Source: Trebouxia sp. TZW2008
Taxonomy: Eukaryota > Chlorophyta > Trebouxiophyceae > Trebouxiales > Trebouxiaceae
Direction: 5' to 3'
Length of the DNA stretch: 64,000 nt
NCBI GenBank assembly: GCA_002118135.1
Contig: BDIU01000023.1
Location: forward strand, 125,296 to 189,295
Positions 10,601-22,600 of this stretch are shown here, in pieces (within the stretch, counting starts at the first letter, position 1; every line of letters begins with the position of its first letter). The notes beneath the pieces were generated by a model. That model was not told where the DNA came from, made no database searches, and saw only the letters and a program-made list of their open reading frames with translations. Made by a program: the position numbers and the translations under genes.

Positions 10601-13600
10601 CAAGAGTCAAGATAGGAAGCCCTCCTCCCTACATCAGCCTCCCGACTTTGCCACAGGCACCCAGCAGCAGAATGCACTTCCACTGGAGGTGCGTTTATGC
10701 AAACCTATAGTTTGACACAGTCAGTTTGTGCAGCTGCAATTTCCATTTCTCAGGCTCAACTTTGCACGTTGCCATAGACAGTCATAACCTGCCTGGTGTA
10801 TACATGCACAGCTTGAGCAGGCCAAAGTGTGCAATAGTGTCTGACCCTTCTTATGGTTCCAATCCTCACCTGACTACTGACAGCCAGAAGCAGAGTGCCC
10901 TGCCCAAGGAGGCAGCTTGTGTGCACGACTATAGCAGGCTCTCCAAGATAACCTTGAGCATCTGCACGCCCCCTTCTCTAGCAGCCTTGGTTTTGCCATT
11001 GATGGCCAGAGTCAGAGTATCTGCGGAGGTGCATCATGCTCAGCGTAAAGAGTCACGGTCTCTGTTGCTTGCAGAGTGGGGTTGCCAGCTTGGCATGGGG
11101 CCCTTTTGGCTATCAGGTGATGTTGGCCGAGGTAGGTGCCACTGGTCAGGTCCTTGAAGTGGGCCTAGCCAAGAGCCTGCAGGCCAGCCACAGGGTAGCT
11201 GCCACCCGCCACACATCCTCTTCATATCCCAACCAGGAGGTGCACCTGTTACAGGTGAGCCCACACATTATTCTTATGCCCTGCACAGAAAGTCAATTGG
11301 GTAAAAGTCAGTTGTCTAGCCTCAGCGCAACTCCAAGCTGTAGTCAGGACAGCTACCAGCTGCAGGTGCATTCATGTACATGCAGCTTCCGTACGTAGGC
11401 CAGAACGCATCAGGTCCGTGAGGCTGTGTGAGCCCAGCTCAGTGATGGGAAGTAAAGGGCTGCTCATTGACTCAACACTTGCTTTCAAGATACCTTGTGG
11501 GTGTGCCAAGAATCTGAATCTTGGGCTGGCTGGTGATGTTGAAGCAACAGACTGCAGCCTAGGTGGTCCTTCTGAGGTTAAGCTAGGCCCCACAGCTCAC
11601 CAGCAGTCGTATCTGCTGCAGCAGCTTGTTGCATCAAGCAAAAGCTCACTGGCACCTTGCAGGCAGACGACCGCCTGCTAATGGTCAGTGAAGCTGCAGG
11701 CTGCAACCCAGGTAGTCTCTTTGGAGCTGAGCTAGGCCCTGAAGCACAGCAGCAGCTCAGTCCTCAACTGGGAGTCCAGCATTGGCATTTGTGCATTTGT
11801 GTCAGGTGATATCCTTGTGATGGTATACTTACAGGCCGATGACCGGCTGCCAGTAGTGAGTGAAGCAGCATGCCGCAGCCCAGGCAGCTTGTTTGGAGCT
11901 GAGCTAGGCCCAGAAGCTCAACAATAGGCCGGCCCCAGGCTAGGAACGCAGCACATTCGCTTGCCACAGAACTGTGCTGCAACAAAGCAGGAAAACCCTT
12001 CTGACATGCTTGCAGGCAGACGACCGCCTGCTAGTGGTCAGTGAAGCAGCAGGTCGCAGCCCTGGTAGTCTCTTTGGAGCTGAGCTAGGTCCAGAGGCTC
12101 AACAACAGGCTGGCCCTCAGCTAGGAGTCCAGCACATACGGCTGCCACAGCACTATGTTGCAGCGCGGTATCCTTTGACCCATGCCTTCATCAGTCCAGA
12201 TGGCATGGACATTGCAGCGGCTGGTACAAGGGGCCTGGGGCTGTACAGCAGGCGCAGCAGTCGATGGCGGCTGTTTGGGGATGTCAGCCAGGAGAGGGAA
12301 ATCATGGTGCAGGTGGGTCACACTCCTACTATTTAAAAGGGCTTTTGGCAGTGCAAATGCTGTGATGGTTGACTTGCATGGTGCTGGTCTGTGTGCACTT
12401 GTGGGACCAACATCAGCAACCGCACTCCGTCAGAAATGCAGTACAGACCCACCAACTAATGCTGCAAGTTGCTGCTGGCAATGCATGAGATGCTCCAAAC
12501 AAACAGTTGCTGGCAAATCAATACACAGTCAGTTTTCTTTGTAAGGACACTCAATGCAAGGACGTTCTTGATGTCAAGGACAATGCAGTTTGGAACCAGT
12601 CAAGAAATCCTGACTTTGGTGGTACTTCTCAGTTGATGTTAAGGACAATGCAATGTAAGGACATTTTTGTTGGTGACCAATGCAGTTGTTGTAAAGGCAA
12701 GTTACTGTATACCGGACACTATTCCTTCCAAAAGGCTGTCTGGCAATGCAGAGGTTGCTATGGTTGCCGCGTGTGGTGCTGGTGTGTGCGCATGTGGGGG
12801 CAGCTAGCAGCAGTAGCCCCAAGGCTTCCAATTTGCCCTGCCAGCTGCTGTTGTATCCACGCTACCATTTGGATCACTCCTCCTTGCTGGCCCGCTACCC
12901 CTTGCCTCAGGTCAGTCCCAAACTGCAGTCTCCCTGCATTTGGAGTTGGTTTGTGTGGCTCGTGCGAGCCTTGTTGGCATGATTTTCGTGAGATGCTGTT
13001 GTACTCATGCTACCACTAAGACCACTCGTCCTTGCTGGCCCGCTACCCCTTGCCTCAGGTCACTCCCAAACTACAGTCACATTGCTTGTGGCATGAGGTT
13101 GCATGACCTATGCGATCCCTGTTGGGTAAGTTGCTGTTGCATCCGCGTGATCAATTGGATCACTTCTCCTTGGTGCCCCACTACCCCTTGCCTCAGATCA
13201 GCTCAGTTGTTTTCATGTTCCAATTTTTCTCGGGGAGGGTAAATGCTGCCAACAAAGAGCTGAGACTAGGTTTCAGATTTTTATTTGATCTTGAATACTG
13301 GAATTGTAATAGCTGCTTGACAGTAAAAAGCTATCAGAATGATATGATTCCTCAATGGCAACCGAGTAGCAATCAGCAATTCATCCAGATGTCTGGCACA
13401 CCAGCAACCCTTTGGCACTATCAGTAGTTTGCCTTATCTTTGTTGTTGGCTTCCAGAAAGTTGGGCAGAGTATTGATCTGAATCAATTTCAGCTGCCTCA
13501 AGTGTAAAAGGTGTTTCACCCTCTCAGACTGGCATTGGTTTTGTGTTGTGTGACCTGTGTAATCCCTGCTAACAGTGCTTGGGTTGTGTGGCGTGTTTTG

Positions 13601-16600
13601 TGCTCTTTTTGTTTGTTTGAGTCGTGACACAATGCAATGCTTGTGTGGTGGGATTGATTATTTGTGACTTGTGGGGTGCCCATTGGCATGGCTTTGGCTT
13701 GTATGGGTTCTATGATTGACTTCAGCAGCACAAGCCTGGGTGCATGCCCATCCTGATGTCATGAGCTTGCTTTGGAATGCATATGGATATGCCTGCAGAC
13801 TGTTCGTGAGTGAAAGAACAGAAAGCCTAGGACAGTCTGGCCTGTCAAGAGAGCTTTAGAATTCGCCAGATGCCGTATCTCTCTTGGGTCTCCTCAACAC
13901 TTTTGTGACTGGATGTTCTGTAGGCCTCATTGTATGACATGGCGCGTGAGCATGATGCATGTTTCAAGGACAGAGCTGACAGCCTTTATCCTGCTGCTTT
14001 GTTTACTTCTGTTGTGCAAGTCTCCACAGCCTTTGACAGGTTGACATGGCAGGTTGACCTGGCAATTTGAGCTGGCACAATTCACTTTTGACTGGCTGCA
14101 GGCACCTTTGGCACTGGATGCTCTGGGCAGTTATGTGCTGGTTGCCTTTGCACCCCTGGAGCTGACACTGCTGCATGTGGCCATGACTGGCGCCCTGTCC
14201 CCCAATGGCAAGCCTACAGCCAGGATTCAAATTGTGCGGGAGCTGTCGATCATGTCTGTGGGCCAGCCAATCACAGTACGCCACTTGTTGAAATTGTGTT
14301 GATGTTCATGATACCATGCATGCTCCTGCCTCAAGCCCTCGGGCTGATCACGCCAATCATTGCATCTGGAAAGAGCTTAACAGCGACGTGTCTGCCGATG
14401 CCTGATGAAGTGAGGCTGATTATGGCTGCTGACCAGCCAATTACAGTGGGGCATCTGATAGGCCTTCATAGACCTCCACAATATCATGCCTGCCTTTGCA
14501 TGATGTTTGTATGCATGACGTTTATTAACTTCGACACTCCAAGCCAAGCTACCTGTGATGGCCATCAAGGACTGGGTCTTGCCTGTCTGAGCGAGTTGTT
14601 TTGTCTTGTCTGGGTCTTAGCAGACAGTCTGTCAATACTGTGTTGGCTTGCATGCAGGATGTGGCGATAGTGGAACCTCGGGCAAGCAGTGATAGCAGCC
14701 CAGATGAGGAGGCTGATGGGACCCCTCCTGTGGAACCCCAACCCATCCACTGTGTGCTGCTGAGGGCAGGGGGCCAAATGAGCATGCTGGATATGGCTCA
14801 AGGTCTCTTCTGCTGTTCTTGCGCTGTTATGAGTGATTCTGCTCATTGCTGTGAGTCAGGCTTGCGTTAGCATGCTGCCCCAACCTACCCCCTGTGTGTT
14901 GCTGATATGGCTCAAGGTCCCTACTGCTGTTTGTGGTCTGCCATGTGCTGTTCTGCTCATTGCTGAGGGAGCAAATGAGTATGCTGCATATGCCTCAAGG
15001 TGGCCGGTGACATAAGGGGACAAAACAAGCTTGGCCAAGTCATTCAGAAGATGATTCAACAAGCTAAATCTTTCCTTTTTTGCTCTGCTATGGTATGATT
15101 TTGCTCATTGCTGTACCTCTGGCTCACTGCTGTGTTTCAGGCTTGTGATAGCATGCTGTGACGAAGCCACTCTGGGAGATGTGGGCTTGATGGTGTGCTG
15201 GCATCCTGTTGCCTTGTTGCAAATGCTATTTATTGAAGATGCTGCTTGGTTGCAAATAGTTTTCAAAGTGTAGGATCCTATCACTTTTGCAGTGTGTCCT
15301 GTTGGAAATGAAAGAGCTTCCAAACGCTTCAAGCATGGTGTGGTGGCAGAATCATCAGACACAGTTGCTAGACGTCACACTTCTGCATTTGCCACAAAAG
15401 GCATCACAAGCACGTTGCTTTGCACCCCATAACAGCGCTATTGTCATTGCTGCATGACTGCAACTTTGCATGCAGAAGCACAGTATATGAGAGGATGCGG
15501 GCAGATACCATTCTCCAATCCGTTTGTTGATGTTCTCATCTGTGACCCTGAACACCATGCATCTTGACCTTAGATCGCTACATGCGCAGGGTCTGAGATG
15601 CTGCTGGCAGACGACATAGAGTCCTTCTGGCTGTCAGGCCCCTCCTATACAGCACAGGACCAGGCTGCAGGGGCAGCCCAGCTGGAAAGGGCCTACAGCC
15701 ACACCAGCTCTGCCCTCTCCCGTACTGCAAGCCTAGCTGGCCGACATACAGCTAGCTCTGAGGGTATGCTGCCTGCCAGGGTGCTCCCCTCCTTATATGT
15801 CACTTTTGACATTTGATCTGGAACAATGCTGTCTTGCCTGACATTCAGATGGCTGTACCAAGTGGTTTGCTACACAAAGAAAACAGCAAGGGCTTGGTGT
15901 AGCACACAATCAGCATTTGTTTGACTACAATGGATGATGTGCTACGCAAGCCACAGTGCATGTAGCATGGGCATGACCTTTTATGTCACTCCACACTCAA
16001 CGAGCTATGCTGAATGGTGTGCAATACAGCCTGCAGCGCATTCAATATGGGCATGCTTCAATTGTCATCCAGTACACAGACCCCAAGATGCTCAATGATT
16101 GACCAGTTGGCCATCTATGGTGTGCTGTGCAGTTGAGGGGCAGGGTAAGGGACTGGGCATGCACTCCGCTAGCAGCAGCAGCCTGCAGCATACGCATGAG
16201 GATGTCGCAAATGGCGGCTTTGCGCATCAGCCAGCCCATGTCAGGACTGCATCAGTTGCTGACAGTGCTGATGAGGCGCCACAGACATCAGGTGAGGCAC
16301 AGCTGTCACAGCAATGCAAAGCGACTTCTCAAACTGGCTGCACCAATGGCGACGAGAAGTGACATTACATCACATTGTCCTGACTCTGGAGCACCTCTGC
16401 AGTATAAGTGCGGCGGGCGGTTGCCAAATGCATTTGTCCCGACAGCAAGCACGCCCCTATAGGAAATGTCATAAAACGAGATCAATCTATTGATCTCATG
16501 ACATCACTATCGAAGTACACGTTGTAGCACAGGTGCTAGGTGCCTGTGGCCTAAGTCCTGCCATCATGACAGTATGACATGATCAATGCTGCTCCACATT

Positions 16601-19600
16601 GTATGCTTGGCTGGTTGTGGTTGCTGCTTTCTGTGAACCTACACTGCGTTGGCATAGGCGTGCTTATCATATTGAGTTTGCCCCTGGCAACCGTGCACAA
16701 AGTCCTACGATAGACTTTGGATGTTGCCACCCACCGAGCAATTCTCTCCTGTCCGACTCAAATCTTGCAGTCTGTCATCAGCTCACATCCAAGCAAGATT
16801 GGATTTGCCCCATCAGAGACGCATTCATGCCATGCGTGCAGAGTCAGCATTACCTGACAGCAGCTCATCTGTTGATTTGGCTTGATCATGTTCAACATTG
16901 AAAAGTCAAGTCACAAGCCTTTTGTTGATAAACAGCAGCTACAACTGGGCTGGCTTCTGCTACAGGATGTATTTTGACAGCTGATTATGCCTGATCTAGC
17001 ACTTCAGGCTGTGTGCAGGATTACAGATTGCCTGATTTTGATGGAGGTATCACTGTTGTCAATGTATGGCACATATCATCAGCCTTGCTTGCTAGCTGAC
17101 GGGGCATGTTTTGTCTTCATGCTGCAGGGCGAGGTGATGTAGAAGTGCCCTGGTGGACATATGGAGCCCGAGGGATGCAGCTGTGGTTCCCCAGCTCACT
17201 AGAGGAGCCGCTGAGTCCCACAACCCGAGACAGCATGACAGCTCAGAGTACTGACCCTGAGCTTGAGTTTGACCGGGAAGTGTACCCCATTGGCATCTCC
17301 ATTGCTGAAGTGGCTATCATTGGTCAGTAGCTTTGCCCAGTCGCGCATTGTGTTGTCATGCTGTGATGTATGTAGTGCAAGTACAGCATCATGTGCCGCT
17401 TGATGTAGCCCATTGGCATCTCCATTGCTGAAGTGGCTGTCAGTGGTCAGGACTTTTGCCCAATGGATGTAACCTATGTGTTCGCCACCCTTGTGGAAAG
17501 TGTCCCCTCCACATTGACGGGCTTGGAATGTCTTACAGAGGGTCTCTTTGTACGCAATGCCAGTACATCACCATGTGCTAAGTCAATGGTGATACAGTAA
17601 ATTTTTGTTGTGATGACTGCATTGATTACCAAGGAACGTGTCATTACATCAACTGTCCTTATTCAGAAGTACCATGGCAGTCAGACCGCGTTGCTTGGGT
17701 CTCACTTTCACTGTTCTGAGTGTTACTGCAACAAGACTGTTGTGCCAATCACAGAACCATGCCGAGTGCATCCCCATGCTATCATTCAAATTGTGAAAGT
17801 ACATTATGCAATACTGGATGTGACACAAGTACACTATACAGTGCTGTACATCATGCAAGTACATGATGCAGTGCTGTAAATAATGTCCCAAGGTTGACAA
17901 GCCCTTCATAGCGTGACAGTAAAATATATGGCGGGCAGATACAGCCTTGCAGCGCAGGCCATGATGTACATGGTGATTGTGTTCAAGACCACCTACATCT
18001 GCATCCAGCATATGTATGCTGATGTAGTTGGGCTGGGACACAATCACCACGTACATCATGGCCTGCGCTGCAATGTGCATCATTGATTGTGCTCAAGCAG
18101 AGTGTTGGCATGGTCGCTGCATCAAAGATGAAGAGGCAGATATAGGCAGTGCTGTTTAAAGTGTCCCAAAATCGATAAGCCCTTTATAGTCTGACAGCAG
18201 ATGCAACATCGCAGCACAGATACAGCCTTGCAGCGCAGGCCATGATGTGCAATGTGGTTGTGTCCAAGACCACTTACATGTGCATCAAAAATATGCATGC
18301 TGGTGTAGGTGGGCCTGGGCACAATCACAATGTGCATTGTTGGTCATGCTCAGGATTTGGCATGGTTGGTGCATCAAAACTGTATAGGCACTTATAGGCA
18401 GTGCTGTATACAGTGTCCAATGCTTGACAAGCTCTTCATTGTGACGGCAGATGCAAAAGTACATGGAGAGCAGAGCCAGCCTTGCAGTGTAGGTCATGAT
18501 GTGCATTGTAATTGTGTCCAAGCCCACCTACATATGCATTGAGGGTATGTATGCTGATGTAGATGGGCTAGGATATAATCACACTGTGCATCATTGGTTG
18601 TGCTCATGCAAGGATTGGCATGATTGCTGCATCATGCCAATGTGTAGGTGGTCTCCACTTGAGAAGGACGTTTTTTGTACACAGTCAAGGCGATCTTTGC
18701 ATCATGTCAAGCACAACTGCCACAACCCTGATTCAGCTTCCATGCCCACACAGCACAACCAACCTGCCCCCGTGACATTCTGTCGAAACCCTTCTTGACG
18801 CCTGTCAACCCCTGAGTCCAGGATAGTCAAAGACTTTCCCCACAAACAAACTGCAAGTTTCTCATCAAAACCTCAACTCATACCGCATCAAAGCTCTGTC
18901 AGACCACCGACCTCAAGCAACACCAGAGCTCCCCGGATGTTTGTTTTTGGAGAACCTCCTTTAACCCTCAGAATGGACCCCCCCTCCCGGACCCTCCCCC
19001 CCCTCCCCTGCCATACGCCAAAACACCTAGTGATGATACCTTGGGCATACAAATCTCCGTGGACATTAAGTCGTGCATATCAGGAAGCTGGAAGCAATGT
19101 AGCACAGGGAGACAGTCGCTCATGATGCGCTCAAATGCGCGGTGCATGACTTGTAGTGCTGCAGTGGCCAGCTTGCCGTCCACCGCATACTTGCATGCAG
19201 CATACCCCTGCTTCTGCCTGTGTGAGAGAGCCATGCTGCTGTCTTTGCAGCGATGAGAATGGTGAGCATGTGTATACAGTGGTCATGCAGCGCATGACCT
19301 GTAGTCCTGCATCCGCTAGCTCACACTCCTGCACGTATCCACGTGCAGCCCACAAATGCTTCGTCCCTTATCATACACCAGGCCCAAAACAGACTACGTG
19401 TCTCCGCAGGAGTTACTCAGCGCATGACCCGTAGTCCTGCAGCCGCCAGCTCACAGTCTAATACATATGCCCACGCAGCATACCCCTGCTTCCACCCCCT
19501 GCCAGAAAGCCAGCCCGTGTTGCCCTGTCTGTTACGGCGGCTGCTGCAGAAGGGCAAGGCCCAAGAAGCCCTGTCCCTGGCCACCAGCCACTCCCAAGCG

Positions 19601-22600
19601 CCCCACTTTGCAAGATCCCTGGAGTGGCTGCTGTTCACCTCTCTTGAGATCAACAATGAGCAAATGGCCAGACCCACTACTAACAGGTGCGATGCAAGCT
19701 GGTTGTGACTGTAATTGTGTTTGAAAGATGACAACCTCTCTACCAGAACCCCGCGACAACCAGCGGCTGATGTTCACCTTGCTGAATAGCAACAACGAGT
19801 AGATCTCCAGACCCACAACTGCTTGTAGTGTGTACAGCTGTCACTGTGTTGGTTGCTTCGCAGCCACTGTAAAGCACCCCACTTTGCAAGGTCCTTGGAG
19901 TGGCTGTTGTTCATGTCTCTTGCGATCAACAATGACCAGATGGCCAAACCCACGATCAACAGGTGCCATGACATGAGACCAGGCCAGTATGCACAACATG
20001 CACAGCGCAAAGTACCTCCTAAATTTGTGGTTTGAACCTGTCAGGTGCCTTTTTGTGAGCTGATGCGGAGGATGCACTGTCTCAGAGGTGATGCATACAC
20101 CTACGGCATTCCTCTGTATGCATGCAAATGTCAGACTGTTGGTGCTCATCCTGTCAAAATCAAGTGCACACGCTGCATCAAGATGATGACCTGCATCAAG
20201 TGCTGCAAATGATCTATGCTTCTTGACTTGCTTTGTTTTGCATTACAGCAGCTACTCCGATGACAGCCACCAGCAGGACCTCAACATGCTTGAGCGGTGG
20301 ACAGACAGCAACGGGCAGCCACAGCTGAACCCAATGCCTCCAGCGGCAGGCGCCAGAAGGGCGCCAGCACTGCACTGTCATTGCCAGCCTGATTTGCCTG
20401 CATGGCTGTTATGTGCAGTGTCACCATTAAAGCGTTTCTGTTGCGCTGCAGTAGCTACTCTGGTGGCAGCTACCAGCAGCATCTGGGCATGCTTGAGCAG
20501 TGGATAGACAGCAATGGCCAGCCACAGTCAAAACCCAGTGCCTTGAACGGCAGGCGCCAGAAGGGTGCCAAGACTGCTGGCAAGTCTCCGCACTGCTTTG
20601 ATGTGCAATGTAAACTCTTGTCACCATGCTGCATGCGATTGTGGGCGCTGACTGGCTGCACCTTGGACTTGGCTATCATCTCTTGCCACTGGCACCTAAA
20701 GGTTTTGGCACATGCCGTTGCCCTACTTTGCATAGCCAATGCATGCTGGCAGATCACAGCCCATTTGATGCACATTCAAGGAAACTGCAGCTCTGCAAGT
20801 TTCTGCATAGCCAGATGCATTTGCATCAAGCATGCTTATGCATGAACCAGCGACGGATACTTGCCTGCTTGGTGGGCGGGCAGCGTGCATCTGTAACAGT
20901 AACAGTAGCCTGCATGCCTTGCACTTAGCAGGGTGAGCGGCGTCTATGGCACGTACAGTCATGCATATCTTGCATACTCAGTCTGGTAAAGTCGCTTTGT
21001 CTCGCATGTCTTCTGCACCAGGCTGCAGCTCAGCTGATTGGCCCTTTCCCAGCGTTCAGGGTTTTGAGTGTGGCTTGCAAGACGGACTCGCAGATGTGAC
21101 TGGCCCTGATTGCGGCCGTGTGAACCCCTCGTGCCTTTTACAGTCCGCAGCGTGACTTTGCTGTGCTATGCAGGACCTTTGCTTCAGGCTGCAGCACAGC
21201 TCATTCGCCACTTCCCAGTTTTCAGAGACATTGTGGTCAGCGTTGCGCGAAAGACAGATGCCCAGATGTGGCCTGCCCTGTTTGCAGCAGTGGGCTCCCC
21301 TGGGGCTCTTCTGGAAGCCCTGTTGGATGTGGGTGCTCTTCAGAGCGCTGCCTGCTGTCTATTGATTGTGGATCGCATCCAGGGGGCTCAGGAAGCACAT
21401 GGCCTAGCTTTGCGCCTCATTCAGGTTTGCAAATACCATTCAACACTTCTGCAGACATTTGACACTTCTGCAGAAACATGAAACAAGACAAACCCAAAAG
21501 AGATAGCAAAAATTTGTCCTGTTGCCTGCTGATTGTGCACGGTCTCCAGACGGCTCAGGAAGCACACAGCCTGGCTCTACGCCTCATTCAGGTCTGCAAA
21601 TGTCCAGCAGAAAACAAAGAGCAATGGCAGAAAACCTTCTTAGGGTCTTCTGGCAAGACTGATGTGATGCTGTCTGTATGGCAAGACCACTGTCAGGGTT
21701 GACCTGGTGCTGGATGTTTCATCCATGACAGGATGGACTTGACATCCTCTGTCTTACAGAACTTTTGACTTTCAGGGGGCCAAGATATGTAAGACAGTGC
21801 AATTTCATTGATTAAGGTTGGGTGGTTGCAAGTCACCTGCACTCTTCTTGTTGCCATTGGCTCAGCAAAGCCACTTCAAGCAGTGTGGCCCATTGTGCAT
21901 TTTCTGAGCGCTTTGGATCATATTACAAGCAGTGTAGAGCCAAGCTTGTCTGGCCTCAACTTAGTCATCATATGCAGGCGTCCTTGGAAGCTGATCAGTA
22001 TGGTCTGGCATCTGAGCTGCTGAGGTTCCTGATCCCTCCTGGTGACAATGATATACTGGCAGCCATGCCCAGCCATGCTAACCCCCAGGAGCAGCCCAAC
22101 GGCATCCTGCCCCAACCAGCAGACGAGCAGTCAGCAGGGGTAAACGCAACGCCCATCTCATTTTAGGCAGAAAGACTGCAGGGTTCACCTGTCTTGCAAC
22201 TGATGTCAATGATTGCTCGCTCTTCTGTCACAAGTTCCACCACATACTGCATTCATCATGGGCAATATGTTGCTGTCAATCTTATCAAATGGGTGGGAGT
22301 TACAGTTAGGGGCGTGCGTGCTTGATTGAATCACAAGTGCTATTCAACGTTCTGGCTCGAGTGTTTCCCTTGTCACTGTAGAGATCGTAAGCTGGTTGGC
22401 ACAGACCTTCAACTGCATGCTGGCACAGCTGCTGTGCTGGTGGCAACAAGCAATATACTGGATGCAACTGCACAGGCTCTGGTCATGAACCTTCTGAAGG
22501 CTGCAGTAGATGAATGGCTTGTTACAGGTAGGAGGCTGGCTGGCATCCTGGCTGTGGAGCACTCCTGCCGCCCCTCAAGCTGACACCATACAGGCAGGGC

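Noticed and set aside
17600..18800. Several 70-140-codon frames in the RIC1 intron
   Set aside because: They follow the ~250-bp hairpin repeats and change frame from unit to unit; no splice sites in phase with RIC1 flank them.
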